A DNA stretch of 8,671 nucleotides from Candidatus Gerdarchaeota archaeon (GTDB lineage Archaea; Asgardarchaeota; Heimdallarchaeia; JABLTI01). The notes below the pieces were generated by a model. The model did not search any database and was not told the DNA's origin. It saw only the letters and a list, made by a program, of their open reading frames with translations. Shown here piece by piece: positions 1 to 5,184 of the stretch (within the stretch, counting starts at the first letter, position 1; the number at the start of each line of letters is the position of its first letter). The translations under genes and the position numbers were made by a program. The DNA is taken from assembly GCA_016840945.1 (NCBI GenBank), contig JAEORJ010000251.1:1-8671 (forward strand), read 5' to 3'.

Positions 1-2
1 AA

Positions 3-671
3 GATGCAAAAGTATACAGCGAATGGCTCCTATCAATAGATATTGGTAATCAGTATAAAATTATCGCAAAAGAATTAATAGCAGGAATTACTGGTATTCA
101 AGTTTTACAAGAAATCCATGATGTTCCGAAATTGCGCGATGATAAAGGTACGTCAGCTCTATTTGAAACGGATAAGGAATCAATTCCTGATGAATTATTT
201 GATATCTATATTACAATAATTAATAAATTACCCGCAGAACTTCTACGAATAGTTTTTCAATATTCTACAGAAGATTTGAAGCAACATGTCATTCCAGAGA
301 AACCATCTATCAACGAAGAATTGAAAGATTTGTATGACACAGAAATGTATTATATTACTGCTTTTGGTGAACAAGTAGAAACAAAATTCTATGAAGAAAT
401 CAATATGAATAAAGATGAACTTGAATCACTTTCATTACTTGAAAAGGTAATAAAGGTGAGACAAGGGGCAATTAGTGTTCTACGTTTTTATGACAATCTT
501 GTTAGTGATAAAATTTTCAAACAAACAAATAATCCAGAATTTCCCGATGAAGAATGGACGGTCAAGAAAGTTTTTAGAAAATTCATTGTTCATGAACGAG
601 AAAAAACTGAAGCGATAAAAGCTTTAGTTGATATTTTGGAAAGTCGCAAAAATACCGCTAAAGTAGAGTAA
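3..671 (+). CDS. HicB-like/DinB-like domain protein, 5'-truncated by the window edge
   Basis: The reading frame is open from base 3 to the TAA at 669-671 (222 visible residues), so the gene begins outside the window. An in-frame TTG at 132 is internal and has no ribosome binding site. Visible residues 1-12 (DAKVYSEWLLSI) resemble the last helix of a HicB-like fold. A linker with ALFETDKES follows, then a mostly helical region (about 65-215) ending in EEWTVKKVFRKFIVHEREKTEAI. That ending fits the C-terminal helix pair of DinB-superfamily four-helix bundles, where an HERE-type motif supplies a metal ligand (here His197). Only this one ligand-like His is obvious, and the earlier position reads MYYITAFG, so metal binding may be lost. 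From memory, fusions of HicB-like and DinB-like domains occur in bacteria and archaea, but their function is not settled. The assignment rests on pattern recognition. Confidence 0.6.
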   Translation, partial: DAKVYSEWLLSIDIGNQYKIIAKELIAGITGIQVLQEIHDVPKLRDDKGTSALFETDKESIPDELFDIYITIINKLPAELLRIVFQYSTEDLKQHVIPEKPSINEELKDLYDTEMYYITAFGEQVETKFYEEINMNKDELESLSLLEKVIKVRQGAISVLRFYDNLVSDKIFKQTNNPEFPDEEWTVKKVFRKFIVHEREKTEAIKALVDILESRKNTAKVE

Positions 672-690
672 CTAGAAAAATAATTGACTT

Positions 691-726
691 AATTTTTACT
701 TTTTCTTTCTTTTTCTTATTTCCTTT
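691..726 (+). terminator. T-rich archaeal terminator after the DinB-like gene
   Basis: About 20 bases after the stop codon the + strand becomes pyrimidine-rich, with several T4-T5 runs broken by single C bases. A weak AAAAAT/ATTTTT pair (676-681 / 692-697) precedes it. Runs of T without a strong hairpin are the usual archaeal terminator, so transcription of the truncated gene probably ends here. Confidence 0.5.
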
Positions 727-732
727 ATAGTA

Positions 733-772
733 CTGGTCACTTAGGTTCAGTATTTTTATGTAAAGTGACCAG
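733..772. repeat. 10-bp perfect inverted repeat with 20-nt loop
   Basis: CTGGTCACTT at 733-742 is the exact reverse complement of AAGTGACCAG at 763-772. The arms are richer in GC than the surrounding DNA, which makes a chance match less likely. A second, shorter pairing, TACTG 731-735 with CAGTA 748-752, would compete with it. It lies just past the T-rich terminator of the upstream gene. It could be a terminator hairpin, the end of a small element or a protein-binding dyad. Confidence 0.5.
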
Positions 773-790
773 CTAATAATATTTTGATGA

Positions 791-959
791 GAAAACAAGG
801 TGGGTTATGTGAAAAAATTTGCTAGAAGAACTGATTGGAGAAAAATAAATAACAAAAAAATTGAGGAAATAAGAAAAGAGATGTATTGTCTCAGAATTGA
901 AATCAGATAGAACTATTGCGCTGGCTAATAAAAAACCAGAATTAAGAAATCACTCATAG
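791..959 (+). pseudogene. Possible micro-gene broken by a frameshift
   Basis: A strong Shine-Dalgarno sequence (AAGGTGG, 797-803) stands 5 bases before a GTG at 809. From there a 33-codon frame reads VKKFARRTDWRKINNKKIEE and onward to a TAG at 908-910. In the overlapping frame the sequence continues without interruption to a TAG at 957-959, with protein-like content (SDRTIALANKKPELRNHS). The two halves look like one small basic protein of about 50 residues split by a one-base shift near 882-905. I recognise no family. It may be a decayed small gene, a genuine 33-residue peptide or chance. Everything beyond the ribosome binding site and the open frames is inference. Confidence 0.25.
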
Positions 960-990
960 CTAAAAATAGGTGATCTATTAAACTGCCTTC

Positions 991-1023
991 TGAGAAGAAC
1001 GATTCCCCGTTTCGTTCTTCTCA
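991..1023. repeat. 12-bp perfect inverted repeat with 9-nt C-rich loop
   Basis: TGAGAAGAACGA at 991-1002 pairs perfectly with TCGTTCTTCTCA at 1012-1023 around the loop TTCCCCGTT. It is the strongest local hairpin in the window. No T run follows directly, so it is a poor simple terminator. It sits in the otherwise gene-poor stretch 672-1141, between the possible broken micro-gene and the promoter of the PPC-like gene. Possible identities are a structured RNA end, an operator or a remnant of an inserted element. Confidence 0.6.
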
Positions 1024-1087
1024 CTACTTGATTTACATAAAAAGTGATAATCCAATAGAAATTTTCACCAAAAAACAATAAAGAAAG

Positions 1088-1106
1088 TATTAAATATTTT
1101 AAATTT
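1088..1106 (+). promoter_or_regulatory. Putative TATA promoter of the PPC-like membrane protein gene
   Basis: The stretch contains TTAAATATTTTAAATTT. An archaeal TATA box centred near 1100-1102 would place transcription initiation near 1127, almost exactly at the out-of-frame ATG at 1128 and just before GGAGAG (1130-1135). The AT richness of the whole region limits certainty. Confidence 0.3.
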
Positions 1107-1192
1107 AAAATTAGCACATATATTTCAATGGAGAGATCAAAATTTCCTCATTAAATAATCAACTAACAAAAAAGATTGTAACATTTACTTTT

Positions 1193-1888
1193 TTGATTAT
1201 ACTAAGTATGTGTGCTATTATCAAACTACAAGCTGGTAAAAGTGAATCATATTATATTTTAGAAGATGATATGGAAAACTTACAAGTAGAAGATTTGATA
1301 GCTGGTAGAACATATGATATAGATCTTAGGGTTGGATCTTTTGAAGATCCTTATGATTTAGGTCTCTCTATTTATGATGATGAAAAATATGAAACTCTAT
1401 TAATGACCTTGGATAGTGCAGGAACAGCTCCTGAAATAGGTCAATTTACACCAAGTCGAGATGGCACCTTTTATCTATTGGTTTACAATAATGATAATGA
1501 TGGTGTTTTCATTGATGTAACAATAAAAGACCATCTTACAAGTGAAGAGATGGATATTGGTTATTATTTTTCAAGTTATGATCCTGGTAGTTTTATTTGG
1601 ATTTGGATTATGGTTGGAATTGGTGGTGGGTTAGTAATAATACTCATCTCATTGATACCAGTATTTTTTATCTTAAAAAGTAGAAAGACGATTAAAACAA
1701 TACAAAACATGTCAGGAATTACACAAGGAGCAACAACAATAGAAGATGCAAAAGCAGCACCTTATACAACTAAAATTACCAGAAGTGGTAAAAAACGAAT
1801 TTGTCCTTACTGTAACGTAAAAATACCTAATGATGAAAAATTAGTGCAATGTCCTTATTGCAATGCTCCTTTATCAGAAGAGGAATAA
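1193..1888 (+). CDS. Membrane-anchored PPC-like domain protein with C-terminal zinc ribbon
   Basis: With the TTG at 1193 as start the product is 231 residues: the tail of a signal sequence (1-14), an extracytoplasmic beta-rich domain resembling pre-peptidase C-terminal (PPC) domains (about 20-112, ending GTFYLLVYNN...DVTI), one TM helix (about 134-161), a basic cytosolic linker, and a zinc ribbon with CPYC at 204-207 and 220-223. The real start is probably upstream. The frame stays open from 1115, and codons 1142-1192 supply the missing KK plus hydrophobic core of a signal peptide. The only well-placed in-frame initiator there is ATT at 1142, 6 bases after GGAGAG. Alternatively, ATG 1128 would join if one A is missing from the run at 1139-1142. 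No ribosome binding site precedes TTG 1193. The topology links an outside beta domain to an inside zinc ribbon, which suggests sensing or scaffolding. The exact role is unknown. Confidence 0.75.
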   Translation: MIILSMCAIIKLQAGKSESYYILEDDMENLQVEDLIAGRTYDIDLRVGSFEDPYDLGLSIYDDEKYETLLMTLDSAGTAPEIGQFTPSRDGTFYLLVYNNDNDGVFIDVTIKDHLTSEEMDIGYYFSSYDPGSFIWIWIMVGIGGGLVIILISLIPVFFILKSRKTIKTIQNMSGITQGATTIEDAKAAPYTTKITRSGKKRICPYCNVKIPNDEKLVQCPYCNAPLSEEE

Positions 1889-1896
1889 CCTCTTCT
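1876..1896 (+). terminator. Hairpin terminator spanning the stop codon
   Basis: AGAAGAGG (1876-1883) pairs with CCTCTTCT (1889-1896) around the loop AATAA, which contains the TAA stop of the PPC-like gene. A T-rich tract (1896-1910) follows, as in an intrinsic terminator. The same stem lies 3' of the convergent DJ-1-like gene, whose stop is at 1900-1902, so it may help end transcription from both sides. The T tract serves only the + strand. Confidence 0.65.
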
Positions 1897-1899
1897 TTT

Positions 1900-2460
1900 T
1901 TATTTTATTTTTGTTATCAAATTATATTCTTTTTGAGCAGTTTCTTCATTAGGAAAGATTCCTAATTTTTTACCAATTTCAATAGCAAAACTAGCTACTG
2001 CTGCACCTTTAGCAGTTATTAGGTTACCATCAATAACAACTTCTTCACTCACATATATTCCATTAATGAAATTCTTTTGCCAATGCTCAGGTAGTTCACC
2101 GCCACCTGCTGTAAAGCGTTTATTTTCAAGAACATTGGTATTTGCTAATAAAACAGGTCCACCGCAAATTGTTGCAATAATCTTTCCTTTTGAATGTAAT
2201 TCATTCAAAATAGATTGTAGCTTAGAACCTTCTTGTAAGTGTTGTAAAGCACTACCACCAGGTATTATGAAAATATCAACTTTATCAGTTTCTAGTTCAT
2301 TAAGAGTTAAATCAGGTGTGAAATTTAATGTCTCCTCACTTTTGATTGGTCCTTTTTCTAAACCAACAGTAAGAATATTAGTATTTCTTAGAATAAATGC
2401 TGGAAAGATCATTTCATATCCTGAAAAACCTTTGAATAGGAGAAAATATGTATTTATCAA
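1900..2460 (-). CDS. DJ-1/PfpI (ThiJ-like) family protein
   Basis: This 186-residue protein has the class I glutamine amidotransferase-like fold of the DJ-1/PfpI superfamily at typical single-domain length. Visible landmarks are the first strand and conserved Glu (KGFSGYEMIFP, Glu16, aligning with Glu18 of human DJ-1), the PGG turn (67-69), the nucleophile elbow IATICGGPVLLA with Cys99 (equivalent to Cys106), and the C-terminal IDGNLITAKGAAVASFAIEI (equivalent to the LILTSRGPG region). The His of DJ-1 (THP) is replaced by TAGG, though a His lies nearby at 126. Family members include glyoxalases/deglycases, stress chaperones and proteases, and the substrate cannot be read here. The start is TTG at 2458-2460, because an in-frame stop lies two codons upstream. 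AAGTGA, 7 bases before it, is a weak ribosome binding site. It probably has its own promoter near 2494-2506. Confidence 0.88.
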   Translation of the reverse strand: MINTYFLLFKGFSGYEMIFPAFILRNTNILTVGLEKGPIKSEETLNFTPDLTLNELETDKVDIFIIPGGSALQHLQEGSKLQSILNELHSKGKIIATICGGPVLLANTNVLENKRFTAGGGELPEHWQKNFINGIYVSEEVVIDGNLITAKGAAVASFAIEIGKKLGIFPNEETAQKEYNLITKIK

Positions 2461-2483
2461 AGTAAATCACTTAAAAATAAGAT

Positions 2484-2545
2484 TTGTTTCTAAGGTATAT
2501 ATCTTTACTTCAATCTTGATTGCTTGAAGTTTCAAGTAGAAACAA
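2484..2545. promoter_or_regulatory. Cluster of nested dyads between the 7TM gene and the DJ-1-like gene
   Basis: Four perfect inverted repeats share 62 bases: an outer 9-bp pair TTGTTTCTA 2484-2492 / TAGAAACAA 2537-2545, ACTTCAA 2507-2513 / TTGAAGT 2524-2530, CAATC-TT-GATTG at 2511-2522, and CTTGAA-GT-TTCAAG at 2523-2536. The last two are adjacent dyads of similar size with 2-bp spacers, as in tandem operators. The pairings are mutually exclusive as RNA, so the segment could instead fold in alternative ways downstream of the 7TM gene. No matching regulator can be named. Confidence 0.45.
2494..2506 (-). promoter_or_regulatory. Putative TATA box of the DJ-1-like gene
   Basis: On the minus strand this reads AAAGATATATACC: a purine-rich BRE-like stretch followed by ATATATAC. 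It is about 35-45 bases upstream of the TTG start, so initiation near 2473 would leave a short leader carrying the weak AAGTGA ribosome binding site. The dyads at 2511-2536 lie directly upstream, as expected for activator sites. Confidence 0.4.
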
Positions 2546-2571
2546 TCCAAATTTCAACTAATTAAAGAATC

Positions 2572-3687
2572 TTAAGTTCTAGGTAGATGACTCAAATGAG
2601 AGACATCTGGGTCTACATTTAATCTTACAGGTTCACCATATGGAAGAAAATTATCAATTATTTTTGCTACTTCCTCATAAGTCATATCTGGATCAAAATT
2701 ACTCATAACTTTCTTTAATCCATAATGAATGTGATATGTTGGGTATTTACAACAAATAAATCCAACATAATTTTTTTGTTTATTGAGGATAAGGGAATAT
2801 TTTCCTAAATCTAATTCTCGTGGAAATACATCTTCTCCTATAATTTCTGAGGCAAAAGCGGCAATAGCTGTAGCAAGACCTGAAACTAGATGTTCATTAA
2901 TGAAATGAACATTTGTGAAGAATCCTTGATACAGATTAAGACCATGTTCATTATAAATATTAATTGATATTACTTGGGAAGAACCATAGAGAGCTGTTTT
3001 ACCACCTAATATCATTCCTATAGCCATTAATCCTACACCAATACTTGTTGAAACTAATTCTGCATGTAAAAATGCACTTTGTAGAACTAAAATAAACCTT
3101 AACGCATAAAACATAATACTACCATAAAAAGCAATAATTACACCTGCAATCATGAAATTAGTACTAGTTCGATGTTTTTTATCAACTATTTTATTTTGAC
3201 GAATAAGATGGATCAAAAAGAATGTACCTGAAATAATTACACCCAAGCTTAAACAGATAATCCACACAATATTTGCTGAAGATTTTGTATAGTCTAATGC
3301 TGCATCATACTCTACTGAAAAAACTGCTTTTGAAAATGTTAATGTAATAACTCCTCCCATCAATAGAAATACCAGATAAACGGTAAAACGTTTTATTGGT
3401 ACTTGACCACTTAACGAGTTTGCAAAAAGAACACTACAAATCATTGCTAGAGCATTCGATATTGTAGAGCTAATTGCGAAAATATAAGATAAAGTTGTAT
3501 CACTTGGTTTACTAGTAATAACTTGCATCATATCAGAAAAAATCCAAAAACCTAGTAAGATCATCAAACCAAGAAAATAATAAACTGCACTAGATTTTAA
3601 ACTCCACTGTTTTATCATTATGATTATAATACAAACAATAACAATAGCCAATGATATTGAACAATAAACCAAAGATAGATAATGCAT
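2572..3687 (-). CDS. 7TM membrane protein with cytosolic longin/roadblock-like domain
   Basis: The 371-residue protein starts at ATG 3685-3687. Seven hydrophobic helices are visible at about 4-25, 35-54, 66-90, 101-120, 138-162, 175-199 and 207-228. This is a layout like the 7TM sensor modules that precede signalling domains, and it puts the C-terminus in the cytosol. The soluble part (about 237-332) runs VISINIYNEHGLNLYQGFF...HLVSGLATAIAAFASEII...LDLGKYSLILNKQKNYVGFICC...LKKVMSNF. This beta-hairpin, long helix, strands, helix order is typical of longin/roadblock-like folds, which in Asgard archaea are linked to small GTPase regulation. No kinase, HAMP or nucleotide-binding motif is present. 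A His-rich tail ends the protein. There is no ribosome binding site before the ATG, and the TATA box position implies a nearly leaderless mRNA. The membrane sensor role is an inference. The 7TM count is firm, while the domain family is only likely. Confidence 0.7.
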   Translation of the reverse strand: MHYLSLVYCSISLAIVIVCIIIIMIKQWSLKSSAVYYFLGLMILLGFWIFSDMMQVITSKPSDTTLSYIFAISSTISNALAMICSVLFANSLSGQVPIKRFTVYLVFLLMGGVITLTFSKAVFSVEYDAALDYTKSSANIVWIICLSLGVIISGTFFLIHLIRQNKIVDKKHRTSTNFMIAGVIIAFYGSIMFYALRFILVLQSAFLHAELVSTSIGVGLMAIGMILGGKTALYGSSQVISINIYNEHGLNLYQGFFTNVHFINEHLVSGLATAIAAFASEIIGEDVFPRELDLGKYSLILNKQKNYVGFICCKYPTYHIHYGLKKVMSNFDPDMTYEEVAKIIDNFLPYGEPVRLNVDPDVSHLSHLPRT

Positions 3688-3707
3688 AGAATTATTTTGC
3701 TATTAAA

Positions 3708-3724
3708 GATAATATAATTTTCTC
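3708..3724 (-). promoter_or_regulatory. Putative BRE/TATA promoter of the 7TM gene, nearly leaderless
   Basis: The minus strand reads GAGAAAATTATATTATC, a purine-rich BRE-like stretch next to TTATATTA centred near 3714. That is about 27 bases before the ATG at 3687, so transcription should begin at or very near the start codon. This agrees with the absence of a Shine-Dalgarno sequence there. Confidence 0.45.
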
Positions 3725-3745
3725 AAAAAACAACCGACAAAATAG

Positions 3746-3780
3746 ATTCTTTTTCTTGAATTATTTAATTCTCAAAGAAT
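3746..3780. promoter_or_regulatory. Operator-like dyad upstream of the 7TM gene promoter
   Basis: GAATTA-TT-TAATTC (3758-3771) is a perfect dyad with 6-bp arms. Outside it, ATTCTTT (3746-3752) pairs with AAAGAAT (3774-3780), giving a 35-base two-tier palindrome. It lies about 25-55 bases upstream of the TATA box of the 7TM gene, a fitting place for an activator or a dimeric regulator. It is AT-rich, so chance cannot be excluded. Confidence 0.35.
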
Positions 3781-3893
3781 AAATTTAAACTATAAATTCT
3801 ATATAATATTAAAATTATAATGATACAAAAATTAAAATATCTGATTGTTCTAACTAGTTTCAATTAGTAAAATAAATTTGGTTAAGTTAATTC

Positions 3894-3982
3894 AGTGGGA
3901 TGAAAAACTAAAGTTAAAAAATAGGAAGAAATGAAACTCCGTCACAGGGAAAGGATTTCGTTATTGAGTTTTTAATCCCACT
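3894..3982. other. Long imperfect hairpin: candidate structured RNA or small TIR element
   Basis: AGTGGGAT (3894-3901) pairs with ATCCCACT (3975-3982). After one mismatch, AAAAACT (3903-3909) pairs with AGTTTTT (3967-3973), making a near-perfect 16-bp stem. Further nested pairs are AATA 3920-3923 / TATT 3962-3965 and GAAAT 3928-3932 / ATTTC 3955-3959, with a short UCC/GGG tip around GUCACA, so pairing continues far into the loop. AAATAAAT near 3871-3878 would be a TATA-like box placing a transcript start close to the stem. No tRNA, SRP or clear C/D-box signature was seen, and no flanking target-site duplication is evident. The strand is undetermined. It lies in the 372-base gap between the divergent 7TM and four-TM genes, and the rest of that gap is AT-rich promoter DNA. 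Confidence 0.5.
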
Positions 3983-4023
3983 ATTTCTAATTTCTTTATT
4001 TATCGAAAATCCTCCCTCAATTC

Positions 4024-4033
4024 TTTTTATAAC
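4024..4033 (+). promoter_or_regulatory. Putative TATA box of the four-TM gene and operon
   Basis: TTTTTATAAC is centred about 31 bases before the ATG at 4060, so the leader would be only a few bases. This fits the lack of a ribosome binding site before that ATG. It is the likely promoter for the operon 4060-7092. Confidence 0.35.
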
Positions 4034-4059
4034 TATTCTAGTAATTCGAAATGATATAA

Positions 4060-4485
4060 ATGATAAAAGAAAATATTTGGTATAAATTCAAAAACAATAC
4101 TCAGATTCCCATTATTATTATTATCAATGTAGTTATTGCTATATACAATCCAGTTTTAACTTATTGTATTTCTGATCTTAGAATAAGAAATAGTTCACGG
4201 ATAGTTGAAATTGTAACAGCTTCATTACTACTTATACCTTTCATATTTCTTTTCTTTTCACCTCTTAAGTTTATTACAGCTCTCATGGATATAGCAATTG
4301 GTATAATTCAATTATTCATCATTGTCTATATAATGATTCTACTTCTATCTAATTGCGGTATACACGTTAGTGCAAAAGTAGCCTTATCAGGAGCGAGTAT
4401 CACTTTCTTGATAATTATTATAAGTATAATTGATTACTTTGTTACAAAAAAGAAAAAAGCAATATTAATAAAACCCTCAATTTAG
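4060..4485 (+). CDS. Small four-helix membrane protein of unknown function
   Basis: The 141-residue product is almost entirely hydrophobic, with four helices at about 16-37, 49-67, 70-97 and 106-128 and a basic tail (TKKKKAILIK) that should lie in the cytosol. No catalytic or transport motif is recognisable. An upstream ATG at 4051 is followed by a stop two codons later, so ATG 4060 is taken as the start. The gene ends only 12 bases before the ATG of the membrane-bound regulator at 4498, and its TAG stop overlaps that gene's AGGA ribosome binding site. The two are therefore probably co-transcribed and may work together, for example as a sensor or regulator of the membrane-anchored transcription factor. 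That partnership is inferred from position only. Confidence 0.7.
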   Translation: MIKENIWYKFKNNTQIPIIIIINVVIAIYNPVLTYCISDLRIRNSSRIVEIVTASLLLIPFIFLFFSPLKFITALMDIAIGIIQLFIIVYIMILLLSNCGIHVSAKVALSGASITFLIIIISIIDYFVTKKKKAILIKPSI

Positions 4486-4497
4486 GAATTGTGTATA

Positions 4498-5136
4498 ATG
4501 AGGAGAAAATGGGTAAGAATAGTAAACCTTTTGGTATTAATAGTAGCAGTAGGGTTTACAGGTTGGTTAATATGGCTTTCAACAAGAAGTTTGCCATATT
4601 ATGAACCTTATATGAAGAAAATGATCTACATTTCTTTAGCCATTGTAGTTTTAATTTTATTGATTTCCTTTTTTGGAGCTTTAAGTTCATCTTTAACATA
4701 TGAAAATATTCTTGAAAATTATACTCGAGCAAGAATCTATGTTATGATAAAAAATAATCCTGGAATTCATTTTAGTGATTTAGTGAAAAATCTTCATTTA
4801 AGCAATGGACAAGCCTTTTGGCATTTGCGATGGTTAGAGCATTTTGAAATGATAAAAAGAATCAAATCAAATAGATTCCATTTATTTTATTTAAATGATG
4901 GATCAAATCAAGAAACTGATGAATTGATAGCTCATACAATTATTATGAAATCAGATACCAGAAAAGAACTCTTAGAATTAATCTCTAATGAGCAAGGAAT
5001 AACACAATCACAACTAAAAAAGAAAACTAACCTGAGCCAAAGTACTATCTCTTATCATCTAGCAATACTTGAGAATGAAGGATTGATTTTACAAAGAAAA
5101 ATCAATAGAAGAAAATATTATTTTCAAAATGAATAG
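4498..5136 (+). CDS. Membrane-anchored transcription regulator with two winged-helix domains
   Basis: The 212-residue protein has two N-terminal TM helices (about 8-28 and 42-64) joined by a short external loop, then two winged helix-turn-helix domains. Domain one (about 76-132) has NPGIHFSDLVKNLHLSNGQAFWHLRWLEHFEMI. Domain two (about 153-210) has GITQSQLKKKTNLSQSTISYHLAILENEGLI with a basic wing, the classical ArsR/MarR-like form. Such two-TM plus tandem wHTH proteins are known one-component regulators in archaea, binding DNA while tethered to the membrane. ATG 4498 is chosen over TTG 4489 because AGGA (4484-4487) is 10 bases from the ATG but only 1 base from the TTG. It lies between a four-TM gene and a surface protein gene on the same strand. 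Control of this operon in response to the envelope is the likely role, by inference. Confidence 0.85.
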   Translation: MRRKWVRIVNLLVLIVAVGFTGWLIWLSTRSLPYYEPYMKKMIYISLAIVVLILLISFFGALSSSLTYENILENYTRARIYVMIKNNPGIHFSDLVKNLHLSNGQAFWHLRWLEHFEMIKRIKSNRFHLFYLNDGSNQETDELIAHTIIMKSDTRKELLELISNEQGITQSQLKKKTNLSQSTISYHLAILENEGLILQRKINRRKYYFQNE

Positions 5137-5184
5137 GAATTCTTTTTATTCTTCAAATGAATATTATATTTGGGGGTTTTAAAA

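Noticed and set aside
132..134. TTG as start of the DinB-like gene
   Set aside because: The frame is open to the left edge with sensible HicB-like helix sequence before it, and no ribosome binding site precedes the TTG.
2066..2527. A 153-codon + strand open frame
   Set aside because: It lies antisense to the well-supported DJ-1/PfpI gene, and its product is Ser/Pro/Cys-rich without recognisable features. It is a shadow of the real gene.
3894..3982. CRISPR repeat or tRNA
   Set aside because: There is only one copy, with no regularly spaced repeats, no cas genes, no cloverleaf and no CCA-end pattern.
4489..4491. TTG as start of the tandem winged-helix regulator
   Set aside because: It would be only 1 base from the AGGA ribosome binding site. 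ATG 4498 has normal spacing and gives a normal N-terminus.
5158..5170. TATA-like ATATTATATTT before the beta-helix gene
   Set aside because: It is only about 15-25 bases from ATG 5185, too close for initiation upstream of the start codon. Co-transcription with the upstream genes is more likely.
5170..5172. TTG as start of the beta-helix protein
   Set aside because: It would place the GGGGG ribosome-binding-like motif inside the coding sequence. ATG 5185 gives a clean signal peptide.
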